DNA of 64,000 nt from an uncultured Porphyromonadaceae bacterium (GTDB lineage: Bacteria; Bacteroidota; Bacteroidia; Bacteroidales; Muribaculaceae). Of the stretch, positions 15,420-24,174 are shown in pieces; position 1 is the stretch's first letter; each line of letters opens with the position of its first letter. The notes under the pieces were generated by a model. The model was not told the origin of the DNA. It did no database searches and worked only from the letters and a program-made list of their open reading frames with translations. Where the stretch lies: the NCBI GenBank assembly GCA_946553045.1, contig CAMNRO010000006.1, forward strand, positions 36,606 to 100,605, in the 5' to 3' direction. The translations under genes and the position numbers were made by a program.

Positions 15420-18400
15420 ATGAAAAAGACCATTGCATTTCTTGCCCTTGTGGTGACGGGAGTGTGCTCTTATGCAGCCGAATCGCCCCTGTGGCTTCGT
15501 AATACGGCTATCTCACCCGACGGTAAAACGATTGCATTCACCTACCGAGGCGACATATTTACAGTGCCCGCAACCGGTGGTGCTGCTCGACAGATTACTT
15601 CCGACAAAGCCTACGACACCGCACCCGTATGGAGCCCCGACGGCAGCCGCATAGCATTTTCAAGTACCCGCGAAGGGTCTGCCGACATATATGTGGCACC
15701 TGCAACTGGCGGAACTCCGCAGCGTATCACCACTCACAGTGGTGCCGAGACCCCTCTTGCATGGCTCAACGACTCTACGATTCTCTTTTCGGCAGCCCTG
15801 CACCCGTCGCACCATGCTCTCAACGACGCATTCTTCACTCAGGTCTACTCTGTGCCTGCCAGGCCCGGCATGCGTCCGAAACTTTTTCTGCCACTCTCGA
15901 TGAGGACTGCCTCCGTGCGCGACGGCAAAATTCTTTTCGAAGAGACCAGCAGCTACGAAAACCAATGGCGTAAACACGAAACCTCTGCAGGCACTCCCGA
16001 CATTTATCTTTATGACGATGGCAAGTTCAGCAAGGTAGCATCGTTCAAGGGCAGCGACCGCAATCCCGTGTGGCTTTCTGCCGACCGATTCGCATATCTC
16101 AGCGAGCAGGACAGCACACTCAATGTATATGAAGCTTCTGTCGACGGCAAGGGTGTTCGCCAGCTTACCGGCTTCAAAACAAACCCTGTGCGTCATCTTA
16201 CAGCGAGTGCCGACGGCAAAATCCTTGCATTCAATTGGGATGGCGAAATATACACACTTACCCCGGGCGGAAAACCGGCCAAAATCAATGTCGAAATCAC
16301 AGCCGATAAATACGATTCCGACCATGTGCGCCGATTCATCAGCGGAGGCGCCGACAATATGGCTGTTTCGCCCTCGGGCGAGGAAGTGGCTTTCGTAGCA
16401 CGCGGCGATATATATGTCACTTCGGTCAAATACAAGACCACAAAACGTATCACCGATACACCTTCGCAGGAGCGTGTTGTCGATTTCTCGCCCGATGGCC
16501 GCACACTTGTCTACGACTCCGAACGCGATGGAATCTGGCAGCTTTTTACTGCAAAAATCAAAGACGACAAAGAGAAATCATTTGCTTATGCTACCGATAT
16601 CGTCGAAGAACCGCTCTATCGTAGCGATAAGCCTGTTCAGCAGCCGGCATTCAGCCCCGATGGCAAAAAAGTGGCCTTCCTTGAAGACCGCACGGAGCTG
16701 AATGTCATCGACCTCGATACCAAGAAAGTGCACACTGCTCTCGACGGCAAATACAACTATTCCTATACCGACGGTGACATAACTTTCGAATGGAGTCCCG
16801 ACAGCCGTTGGTTCCTCATTGATTATATTGGCGAAGGCGGCTGGAACAACACCGATATCGCCCTTGTGAGCGAAGACGGAGCAACGGTAGTAGACCTCAC
16901 CGAAAGCGGCTATTCCGATGGAAATGCCAAATGGGCTCTTGGTGGCAAGGCTCTTACCTATTCAACTGGCCGTTACGGCTACAAGAGCCACGGCAGCTGG
17001 GGCAACGAGGCCGACGTCGTGCTTATGGTTCTCGACCCGGAGGCATGGGACAATTTCCGTATGACCGAAGAAGAGGCCGCAATTGCCGAAAAAGCCAAAG
17101 AAGAAGCCGAATCTGCTGCCGACAAGGACAAAAAAGATAAGAAAGGCAAAAAGGACAAAAAGAAAGATGCCAAGGCCGATGAGGCTGAAACTCTGAAATT
17201 TGACATCGAAAACCGTCGCTACCGCGTGCAGCGTCTCACGGGAGGTTCTTCGCGTCTCGGCGACTACTTCCTTTCGCCCAAAGGCGACAAGCTCTACTAC
17301 ATGGCCCGTTCGACCGAAGGCGATTACAATCTCTATTGCCGCGATATTCGCGAGGGCGACACCAAGGTGCTTGCTTCGGGCAAAAGCGGCGGCATTGTTC
17401 CCGATAAGAAGGGTGAAAACATATTCGTAATAAGCGGGCGCGGCATGAGCAAAATCAATCTTGCCTCCGGAACCTCCGAAAGCATCGAATTCGAGGCGCC
17501 ATACGACCGTCACCCCTCGCTCGAACGCGATTATATCTACACTCATGCATGGCAGCAGGTAAAAGACAAGTTCTACGATGCCAATATACACGGTATCGAC
17601 TGGGAGGGTTACGGCAAGAATTATCGCAAATTCCTGCCCTACATAGATAATAACACCGATTTTGCCATCATGCTCAGCGAACTGCTTGGCGAGCTCAATG
17701 CCTCGCACACCGGCGCCCGTTACTATGGTGGTGGAGCTCCTATGAGCACAGCCTCGCTCGGAGCCTACTATGATTTCGGATATGATGGCGACGGAATCCG
17801 CATTGCCGAGGTGCTCCCCCGCGGTCCTCTTTCGGCAAAGAGCGCAGGAATCGAGGCCGGCGATGTCATCACGGCCATTGACGGCGTTAAGATACCTGCC
17901 GGAAGCGATTTCTATCCCTTGCTCGACGGCAAAGCCGGGAAGAAAGTGCGCCTCGGCGTGACTAAGGCTGATGGCTCGGCTAAATCCGTTGTTGTGAAGC
18001 CGATTAGCGCTGGAGCCGAAAGCGGCATTGTATATCAGCTGTGGGTTGAAAGCAACGAGGCCCGTGTCGACAGCCTGTCGGGCGGCCGAATTGGTTACGT
18101 CCATATACAGGGCATGGACAGCGAAAGCTTCCGCACTGCCTACGACCGCATTCTCGGCAAGTACCGCAACTGCGAGGCTGTGATTGTCGACACCCGCTTC
18201 AACGGTGGCGGCTGGCTCCACAACGACATAGCCCAGCTTCTCTCCGGCCGCGAATACGTGCGCTATACACCCCGTGGACGCTATATCGGTTCCGACCCGT
18301 TCTCGCAGTGGACAAAACCGTCGGTAATGCTCGTGAATCAGGCCAACTACTCCGACGCTCACGGAACACCCTACGTCTACAAGACTCTCGGCATAGGCAA

Positions 18401-18641
18401 AGTCGTAGGTTCGCCCGTGCCCGGCACTATGACTGCCGTATGGTGGGAAACCCAGGTTGACCCCTCGATCGTTTTTGGCATTCCGCAGGTGACATCAATC
18501 GGCGCCGACGGCAAGATACTCGAAAACACCCAGCTCCAGCCCGATATAGAGGTCTATAATACCCCGGCCGAAATCATATCGGGAGACGACGCCCAGATTC
18601 GCGCCGCCGTCTACGAGCTCCTCCGCCAGCTCGGCAAATAA
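15420..18641 (+). CDS. Secreted Tricorn-like protease (WD40-like propellers, PDZ, S41 peptidase)
   Basis: The 1073-residue protein begins with a signal peptide (MKKTIAFLALVVTGVCSYAA). WD40-like propeller repeats follow (SPDGKTIAF, SPDGSRIAF, SPDGRTLVY, SPDGKKVAF), filling about residues 25-700. They are interrupted by a Lys/Asp/Glu-rich insertion near 555-590. A PDZ domain lies about 775-860 and a C-terminal S41 domain after it. Candidate catalytic residues by analogy with Tricorn are H763 (NASHTG), S978 (NYSDAHG) and E1035 (ENTQLQPDIEV). It probably degrades peptides in the periplasm or outside the cell. It is cotranscribed with the cytosolic Sel1 protein, an unexplained pairing. Confidence 0.9.
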   Translation: MKKTIAFLALVVTGVCSYAAESPLWLRNTAISPDGKTIAFTYRGDIFTVPATGGAARQITSDKAYDTAPVWSPDGSRIAFSSTREGSADIYVAPATGGTPQRITTHSGAETPLAWLNDSTILFSAALHPSHHALNDAFFTQVYSVPARPGMRPKLFLPLSMRTASVRDGKILFEETSSYENQWRKHETSAGTPDIYLYDDGKFSKVASFKGSDRNPVWLSADRFAYLSEQDSTLNVYEASVDGKGVRQLTGFKTNPVRHLTASADGKILAFNWDGEIYTLTPGGKPAKINVEITADKYDSDHVRRFISGGADNMAVSPSGEEVAFVARGDIYVTSVKYKTTKRITDTPSQERVVDFSPDGRTLVYDSERDGIWQLFTAKIKDDKEKSFAYATDIVEEPLYRSDKPVQQPAFSPDGKKVAFLEDRTELNVIDLDTKKVHTALDGKYNYSYTDGDITFEWSPDSRWFLIDYIGEGGWNNTDIALVSEDGATVVDLTESGYSDGNAKWALGGKALTYSTGRYGYKSHGSWGNEADVVLMVLDPEAWDNFRMTEEEAAIAEKAKEEAESAADKDKKDKKGKKDKKKDAKADEAETLKFDIENRRYRVQRLTGGSSRLGDYFLSPKGDKLYYMARSTEGDYNLYCRDIREGDTKVLASGKSGGIVPDKKGENIFVISGRGMSKINLASGTSESIEFEAPYDRHPSLERDYIYTHAWQQVKDKFYDANIHGIDWEGYGKNYRKFLPYIDNNTDFAIMLSELLGELNASHTGARYYGGGAPMSTASLGAYYDFGYDGDGIRIAEVLPRGPLSAKSAGIEAGDVITAIDGVKIPAGSDFYPLLDGKAGKKVRLGVTKADGSAKSVVVKPISAGAESGIVYQLWVESNEARVDSLSGGRIGYVHIQGMDSESFRTAYDRILGKYRNCEAVIVDTRFNGGGWLHNDIAQLLSGREYVRYTPRGRYIGSDPFSQWTKPSVMLVNQANYSDAHGTPYVYKTLGIGKVVGSPVPGTMTAVWWETQVDPSIVFGIPQVTSIGADGKILENTQLQPDIEVYNTPAEIISGDDAQIRAAVYELLRQLGK

Positions 18642-18661
18642 TACCTTACCGATAAAACATC

Positions 18662-18703
18662 AGGCTCCCCGGTTTGAATCAAGTCCAAGCCGGGGAGCCT
18701 TTG
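18662..18703. terminator. Bidirectional intrinsic terminator
   Basis: AGGCTCCCCGG (18662-18672) pairs with CCGGGGAGCCT (18690-18700). It lies between the convergent protease and glutaminase genes. Confidence 0.85.
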
Positions 18704-18714
18704 TATTCGGTAAA

Positions 18715-19650
18715 TCAGAAGATTGAGCTGGCGATGTCGGTGGTGAAGCGTTCGAGGGTCTCGATGCCCATCAGGGAGTTGCCGTGGGGGTCGAGTTCGG
18801 GGCTCCACACGGCTATCGAGAGTTTGCCGGGCAGATAGGCCACGATGCCGCCTCCGACGCCGCTTTTACCGGGAAGGCCTACGCGGAAGGCGAAATCGCC
18901 GGACTCGTCGTAGAATCCGCAGGTTGCCATGAGTGCTCCGAGGCGCTTGGCCTGGCTTTCGGTGAGTAGCCGCTCGTTGTCGGCCGGATTGACGCCTCTG
19001 TTGGCAAGAAAACGGAACGCTCGGGCCAGGTCTACGCAGCTCATGGCAATGGAGCACTGATGGCAGTAGACGTCGACAAGCGCTTCGACATCGTTGCGGA
19101 TATTGCCGAAGCTCTTCATGAAGTAGGCGAGGGCTCGGTTGCGGTCGGCGTGCATAAGTTCCGACTGGGCCACACGGCGGTCGTAGTATATGTCGTCGTT
19201 TCCGCATACTTCGCGCACAAAATCGAGTATGGCTTCTTTTGGCCGCGGATAGAGTTCCATCAGCCGGTCTGTCACTACGAGCGCGCCTGCGTTTATAAAA
19301 GGATTGCGAGGTATGCCCTTCTCGTGTTCGAGCTGTATGAGCGAATTGAAGGGATTTCCCGAAGGCTCGCGGCCGACAGATTTGAAAATATCTTCGCCCA
19401 TATGTCTGAGCACCATGGCGAAAGTGAATACTTTCGAGATACTCTGAATAGAGAAACATATTTCGGCGTCGCCCTGGGCTATTGTGTCGCCCTCGAGAGT
19501 TTCGACGGCTATTCCGAAGCGTCCGGGGTCTACCTCGGCAAGCGCCGGTATATAGTCTGCGACTTTTCCTGTGCCCTGATATGGAAGCACTTCGCTGTAT
19601 ATTCGTTCTATTACCTTGCGGTAATTCTCTATAGTCATTTCCTTTGTCAT
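18715..19650 (-). CDS. glsA: Glutaminase A
   Basis: This enzyme hydrolyses glutamine to glutamate and ammonia in the cytoplasm. About 311 residues matches the bacterial beta-lactamase-fold glutaminases. The Ser-x-x-Lys nucleophile motif is in FSIQSISKVF. Other family motifs are EPSGNPFNS, NPFINAGAL, NRALAYFMKSFGN, YCHQCSI and LPGKSGVGGGI. Because a -7 box occupies 19662-19669, the longer in-frame ATG at 19674 is unlikely. ATG 19650 (MTKEMTIENY) is chosen; ATG 19638 is the alternative. The symbol clashes with the glycine-lipid glsA at 36222. Confidence 0.95.
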   Translation of the reverse strand: MTKEMTIENYRKVIERIYSEVLPYQGTGKVADYIPALAEVDPGRFGIAVETLEGDTIAQGDAEICFSIQSISKVFTFAMVLRHMGEDIFKSVGREPSGNPFNSLIQLEHEKGIPRNPFINAGALVVTDRLMELYPRPKEAILDFVREVCGNDDIYYDRRVAQSELMHADRNRALAYFMKSFGNIRNDVEALVDVYCHQCSIAMSCVDLARAFRFLANRGVNPADNERLLTESQAKRLGALMATCGFYDESGDFAFRVGLPGKSGVGGGIVAYLPGKLSIAVWSPELDPHGNSLMGIETLERFTTDIASSIF

Positions 19651-19661
19651 AATTGTGGACG

Positions 19662-19669
19662 CAAAGATA
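19662..19669 (-). promoter_or_regulatory. -7 element of the glutaminase gene
   Basis: TATCTTTG on the reverse strand, 12 bp before ATG 19650. It decides the start codon. Confidence 0.6.
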
Positions 19670-19672
19670 GAC

Positions 19673-19704
19673 AAAAACCCGGATATGGCATATGCATATC
19701 CGGG
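19673..19704 (-). terminator. Terminator of the GH31 gene
   Basis: CCCGGATATG pairs with CATATCCGGG (19678-19704). On the reverse strand it is followed by TTTTTGTC. It separates GH31 from the glutaminase promoter. Confidence 0.75.
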
Positions 19705-19743
19705 CTATTTGAATGGTGAGACCTGGTGTGTGTTAAAAACCTC

Positions 19744-22029
19744 TTATTTGCTCAGTTCGACAATTGTTTTTGCAGAGCAGGGGAGAGTGGGTATTTCAAT
19801 TGTGGAGCAGGCCGTAGCGGGGTCGTAGGCTACTTTGGCTTTCTTGCCGTTGACCTTGGCTTTGGCTATCTTGTCGCCGAAATAGCGAAGTTCATAGCCG
19901 CGCTCGGTCGGCATGCCGGGATATGAGCCGGTACGGGGCTCGATGGCGATGGTAGTCTTGCGGCCCTTTACGGTCTGAGTATATGCCGTGGTAGTATATG
20001 CCGTGTCGTAGTCGCTGCTGTCGCCGGCGTCCTCATAAAGCTCGCCCTTGCCGTCTGCACCACCGATTACGTTGAGAATCAGTCGGGGCGAACGTTCGGT
20101 CACGTGCTTCACTTCGGGAGGGTTGTTGGCAATGATTGAGCCCTGACGCTGAAAATAGGGTATCTGTTGCAGGGTATAGTCGAGGGTGTGCACGGCATTG
20201 CCCGGAAGCAGACGGGCGTGAGCGGGCGACCACCATGCGCCGTCGGGCAACCACACTTCCTGACGGCTGATGCCGTCTGTGGCAGGGGTTACTACCGGCG
20301 ATACGATGATGTCGTCGCCGAAGTAGTACTGGCCTTCGCGGGTATAGGCCTCGTCGGCTTCGGGGAATTCATAGTACATCGGGCGCACCATGCCGATACC
20401 GGTATCGTAGGTCTTGCGGGCCATCGTATAGAGATAGGGGAATATGGCGTAGCGGAGCTTGACGGTCGCGTTGAGGTCGTCGAAATTGTCGTATGTCCAT
20501 ATTCTGCGTTCGATGGCGGGGTCTTTTGTGGCGTGGGTGCGGAATACGGGTGTAAACACGCCGAATTGCATCCAACGGGTTAGAAGTTCGGGGTCGTTGG
20601 GGTCGCCGCCGAGGTTCTCTATCATGTGTCCGCCAAGGTCATGACCCCAGTAGGCATAGCCGACGTTTGAGGCTGTGGCGGTGAAATAGGGTTCGAAGGC
20701 GAGAGTGGGGAAGTTGATGAAAGTGTCGCCGGAGAAACCAATCTGGTAGCGGTGACTGCCGAGGCCACCCCAGCGGTGGAAGATAACGGGGCGACGGTCG
20801 GGTCGGGCCTGCTTCATGTCGTTGAAGAATACGTGGTTGCACCACATTGTCTGGCCGAGACCGTCGATGCTGTCGTTAACGAGTTTCTGCTGCCAGTCGA
20901 GCCACCAGAAATCTACGCCCTGGCGCTCAAGCGGGCGGATGATGTTTTTGAAGAAAGCTTTTGTGAAAGCCTTGTCTTCGAGTTGCCATGGTATGCGTTT
21001 GCCTTCTGCGGGATTGAGTCCGAGGTCTGCGCACATGGCGGTGTACTGGTCTTCTGAGGCATCGACACCGTCGGCGGGGTGCAGGTTGAGGGCCGCGCGG
21101 AGTCCGCTCTTATGAATATCGGCGAGGAGGGCGTCGGCGTCGGGAATCAGTTTGGTGTTCCAGCTCCAGCCTGTCCAGCCTCCGCGTCCGTCCGATACTT
21201 CGCGACCGTTCCAATGCCAGTCCATGTCGAGAATGAGCACATCGGCGTTGATGTCGTTGTCGGCCATGGCTTTCACGATGTTGCGGAAGTCGTCGGCAGA
21301 GTATTCGTCGTATTTGCTGTACCAATATCCGAGGACATAGTCTGGCGGCAGAGGGATTTTCCCGGCAATGCGTGTGAAATCATATAGCGCTTTCTTGTAA
21401 TTGTGCCCATAGCCCATGAAATAGATGTCGAGGGCATTGGCATCGGCGCGGGGTGCGACCCAGTCCATGCCTCCGTCATTTTTCTCGAGGGCGAGCGAGC
21501 GGCTGCCGTCGGCACGCTCGGTGGCCGGCGAATCGTCTATGATAGCCCAGCCCGAACGCGATATTATGCCCTGTTCCATGCGGCTGCGGTATTCGTCGCC
21601 GTTGTTGCGGTCGAGGGTTCGGTATGTTCCGCGCAGGTTCTGAGGGTCATCGAGGCCGGGATACCAGAGCACGTCGTTGCCTCCGACGGTCATGGCTATG
21701 CTCAGATTCTCGGGCGAGGCGGGTGTTGTACGAGGGTCGGTGCCTTTGCGGTATCTGAGCTTGAGGTCTTCGGTGGTTATGGTAATGAAAGTGCCGTCGT
21801 CGGTTTTGGTAAATTCTGGCACCGGAAGGTCACGGTTGATTACAGAGAATGTGGCCCTGTCTTCGAATCGGTGTGCAGGGCTGTATTCTATTCGAATCAT
21901 TTCGGGTGTGAGGACCGTGAAACGGGCGTTTCCGTCTTCGACTACGGCTTGAGGTTTTGCCATCGGATTATCGGCCGATATGCAAAAGGCCGACAGTGTC
22001 AGCAGGCTTGCAGTAAGAATGTATTTCAT
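19744..22029 (-). CDS. Secreted glycoside hydrolase family 31 (alpha-glucosidase/xylosidase type)
   Basis: The 761-residue protein has a signal peptide (MKYILTASLLTLSAFCISA). An N-terminal beta-sandwich is followed by a GH31 TIM barrel and a C-terminal beta-domain. The catalytic nucleophile is expected to be the Asp of DFWWLDWQQ and the acid/base the Asp of GFSGDTF; ILDMDWHWNGRE is the barrel entry motif. The family mainly cleaves alpha-glucosidic or alpha-xylosidic bonds; the substrate is not determinable here. No SusC/SusD genes are adjacent. It has its own promoter and terminator, with a candidate small RNA upstream in the same direction. Confidence 0.9.
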   Translation of the reverse strand: MKYILTASLLTLSAFCISADNPMAKPQAVVEDGNARFTVLTPEMIRIEYSPAHRFEDRATFSVINRDLPVPEFTKTDDGTFITITTEDLKLRYRKGTDPRTTPASPENLSIAMTVGGNDVLWYPGLDDPQNLRGTYRTLDRNNGDEYRSRMEQGIISRSGWAIIDDSPATERADGSRSLALEKNDGGMDWVAPRADANALDIYFMGYGHNYKKALYDFTRIAGKIPLPPDYVLGYWYSKYDEYSADDFRNIVKAMADNDINADVLILDMDWHWNGREVSDGRGGWTGWSWNTKLIPDADALLADIHKSGLRAALNLHPADGVDASEDQYTAMCADLGLNPAEGKRIPWQLEDKAFTKAFFKNIIRPLERQGVDFWWLDWQQKLVNDSIDGLGQTMWCNHVFFNDMKQARPDRRPVIFHRWGGLGSHRYQIGFSGDTFINFPTLAFEPYFTATASNVGYAYWGHDLGGHMIENLGGDPNDPELLTRWMQFGVFTPVFRTHATKDPAIERRIWTYDNFDDLNATVKLRYAIFPYLYTMARKTYDTGIGMVRPMYYEFPEADEAYTREGQYYFGDDIIVSPVVTPATDGISRQEVWLPDGAWWSPAHARLLPGNAVHTLDYTLQQIPYFQRQGSIIANNPPEVKHVTERSPRLILNVIGGADGKGELYEDAGDSSDYDTAYTTTAYTQTVKGRKTTIAIEPRTGSYPGMPTERGYELRYFGDKIAKAKVNGKKAKVAYDPATACSTIEIPTLPCSAKTIVELSK

Positions 22030-22055
22030 CAGGTTTTAGATATATTTGCTTTTTG

Positions 22056-22063
22056 CAAAGATA
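22056..22063 (-). promoter_or_regulatory. -7 element of the GH31 gene
   Basis: TATCTTTG on the reverse strand, about 27 nt before the ATG. Confidence 0.55.
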
Positions 22064-22139
22064 CTCATTTATTTCGATTGGAAAGCTTATACTTGTGTCC
22101 GCTCTGTTGCCAAAATAGTATCAATCGGAGATATGTATA

Positions 22140-22268
22140 GCAAACAAGGGCTATCCTCACGGACAGCCCTTGCTTTCTTACACATAGTACTTAATGTTAG
22201 ATTATATGTCTATTCCAGATTTGTTTAATATGAAAAAGCATTGCTCAATGCTTGTCGTATCATTTCCG
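22140..22268 (-). ncRNA. Candidate small RNA, unit C
   Basis: A consensus promoter (22272-22302) and a terminator hairpin bracket about 128 nt on the reverse strand. The RNA can form GTATC-GGAAAT-GATAC, then AAGCATTG-AG-CAATGCTT, and ends in AAGGGCT/AGCCCTT closing a GTGA-loop hairpin. No ORF of note is present. The end hairpin resembles those of units A and B. It lies upstream of GH31 in the same orientation, so it could be an attenuated leader rather than a separate RNA. Confidence 0.5.
22145..22172 (-). terminator. Terminator hairpin of unit C
   Basis: CAAGGGCT (22145-22152) pairs with AGCCCTTG (22165-22172). On the transcribed strand the loop is GTGA, followed by TTTG. Confidence 0.65.
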
Positions 22269-22271
22269 ATA

Positions 22272-22302
22272 CAAAGGTACATCACATTTCCAAATCTGCA
22301 AA
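22272..22302 (-). promoter_or_regulatory. Promoter of unit C
   Basis: On the reverse strand TTTG (22302-22299), 19-nt spacer, TACCTTTG (22279-22272): an exact consensus match. Confidence 0.75.
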
Positions 22303-22609
22303 ATTTTCAGCATTATCCATCGCAAAGCTGCTTTCAATGATTTAAAGCAAAGAGTTGTTTAGGTTGATGTAAATGTTGTCTTCTTTTGTTTTTGCTTCGT
22401 TTATCGATGTAAAACCGAAATTTAAATAAAAAATCTTCTAAAAGTTAAATTAAGCTAAATAGATGATTTGCCATAGCATTATGTTTTATAACATAAATAT
22501 TCAACTATGTTTTACATGCACGATTTGTCAAAATGCTATCTTCATGATTCGAAATCACACTCACAGGTGTGGTTTTAATATGAAAGGCAGAAATGTAGAC
22601 ACATTTTAT
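22303..22609. other. AT-rich gap with no gene seen
   Basis: About 300 bp between unit C and the end of the HU-LysM gene. I see no promoter, strong hairpin or credible ORF. Confidence 0.5.
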
Positions 22610-23797
22610 CTATTTATACCTGGCCTGGATTTCTGCTGCTTTCTTTTCAGCGATAGACATTCGTTCGGCATCGGTTGAGCCCGGGAGCGACTCCTTGTCC
22701 GGAATGAGTACTCTCGTTCCTGGTGCCACCTTGTTGGGGTCGTTGATTTTATCCGCATTGGCCTCGTAGATAAACACCCAGTAAATACTACGTCCGTAAT
22801 ATTCACGTGCCATTATTGCAAGATAGCGTTTTGATGTCACTGTGTCGTATTTCGGTTCTTTGGCCGGGGTCGGAGCTGCGGGCTCTTCAATTGCAGGTTC
22901 CGGAGTCACTTCCTGTATCAGCTCGGATTCCAGCGGTGCTGTATCTTCGAGTTCTTCTATGATGCAGAGCTCTGCAGCCTCATCGCTTTCGGTTTGATAT
23001 TCGTTTTGCTCCGTTTCGTCTTCGCCATATTTGGGGATAGGAACAGCCATAACGGCGGCGAAATAACCAACAATAGCGCCAACCACTAAGATTGCGCTGG
23101 CAATCCATATCCATGTACGGCTATGCGGCTTCTCATCTTCGAAGTCTTCGTCTTCGAGATTTGGCGCTGTCGCGACGGGCTCTTCTTCCGGCGTTTCTAC
23201 AACGTGCTCTTCTTCCGGGACGGCAGTTGCTGTCGCCGGTTCTTCAATAGATTCCGTTATTGTCTCAGGCTCTTTTTCTTCCATTGTGAAAGGGCCTTTT
23301 CCGTAGATTTCCCAGGGCGCTTTGTGCTCTTCTTCCGGTTCGGTCGCGTCGATAGCAGTCTCGTCTTCTTTTGTAGTCAGAAGTTCGGTTTCTTCAGCTT
23401 CTTCAGCCTCTTCAACCATCTCCGCTTGTTCGGCAACTTCTTCGTGAATATCTGTCTCGGGCACTTCTGCCAGCGGTTCGGCTGTTTCTGGTTCAAGGTC
23501 TTCGGCAGTAAGACCGTCGGCAAGCTCTACGGCTTCGAAAACGGCAAAGGGACGGTTTATTTCTTCTGCGAAATCATCGGCCGGAGCAAAACCTATGGAG
23601 CCGGGAGTGCCGACCGCAGGGTCATCGCAGCGCCGGAAAGTGCCAATACCTTTGATTTCGACGGTTTCACCTTCGGCAAGCACCTCTTCTATGGTTGAGA
23701 AGAATGTGCGCAGAAAGCGTCGGGCCGTGTTCGGGTCTGTGTCGGTTACTTTGGCAAGCCTCGTTATGAGTTGTGATAGATTTACGATATTGTTCAT
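22610..23797 (-). CDS. HU-like DNA-binding domain fused to acidic linker, TM segment and LysM-like domain
   Basis: The 395-residue protein begins with an HU/IHF-like fold (about 1-92, with IEEVLAEGETVEIKGIGTF). A very acidic Glu/Ala/Pro linker follows (about 93-225), then one membrane helix (about 229-252, WIWIASAILVVGAIVGYF). A second acidic stretch leads to a C-terminal LysM-like module (about 311-365, MAREYYGRSIYWVFIYEAN...VAPGTRVLIPD). The inferred topology places the HU domain in the cytoplasm and LysM in the periplasm, which would tie DNA to the cell wall. The start overlaps the stop of the preceding HU gene (ATGA). Confidence 0.8.
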   Translation of the reverse strand: MNNIVNLSQLITRLAKVTDTDPNTARRFLRTFFSTIEEVLAEGETVEIKGIGTFRRCDDPAVGTPGSIGFAPADDFAEEINRPFAVFEAVELADGLTAEDLEPETAEPLAEVPETDIHEEVAEQAEMVEEAEEAEETELLTTKEDETAIDATEPEEEHKAPWEIYGKGPFTMEEKEPETITESIEEPATATAVPEEEHVVETPEEEPVATAPNLEDEDFEDEKPHSRTWIWIASAILVVGAIVGYFAAVMAVPIPKYGEDETEQNEYQTESDEAAELCIIEELEDTAPLESELIQEVTPEPAIEEPAAPTPAKEPKYDTVTSKRYLAIMAREYYGRSIYWVFIYEANADKINDPNKVAPGTRVLIPDKESLPGSTDAERMSIAEKKAAEIQARYK

Positions 23798-24066
23798 CTC
23801 ATTCGTTTTGTGAGCATTGCTCCGGGGCGGAATTCAACGGAGATTTCAGGTGGTACGAGCATTTTTTTGCCGGTAGCGAGGTCGTCGACCACAGCTTCCG
23901 GGTGTTTTCGCGGAGCAAATGTGCCGAAGGTTGGTATGGCGACGCTGTCGAGCTCGCTGCAGCTTTGCCGCAAGACTATCGACAGGCCCTCTACCAGGGC
24001 ATCGACATCAGAACTCTTGCGCCCGAGCTTATCTGCGAGGTGGCGGCGGAATGTCTTGTAATCCAT
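23794..24066 (-). CDS. HU-family DNA-binding protein (short)
   Basis: The 90-residue protein has the length and helix-helix-beta layout of HU/IHF (MDYKTFRRHLADKLGRKSSD, VAIPTFGTFAPRKHPE, PPEISVEFRPGAMLTKRM). It is divergent from canonical HU and is translationally coupled to the HU-TM-LysM gene. The two may form a heterodimer through their HU folds; this is inferred from the coupling. A weak TAACTTTA box lies about 30 bp upstream. Confidence 0.75.
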   Translation of the reverse strand: MDYKTFRRHLADKLGRKSSDVDALVEGLSIVLRQSCSELDSVAIPTFGTFAPRKHPEAVVDDLATGKKMLVPPEISVEFRPGAMLTKRMR

Positions 24067-24174
24067 ATTGTTTATTGCGTTGAAAGCGTTTTGAGTCTAT
24101 AAAGTTAAGATAAGTTGAAAGAGGAGGTGTTTATCTTGAATGATGTTCTTTATAAACTGCTCAATGTGCTTTTA

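Noticed and set aside
16962..18362. Reverse-strand open frame of 466 codons in the protease gene
   Set aside because: It is a shadow of the S41/PDZ coding region, where all catalytic motifs are on the forward strand.
22463..22678. Small forward ORF overlapping the end of the HU-LysM gene
   Set aside because: It overlaps conserved LysM-side coding sequence and lacks a promoter or ribosome site.
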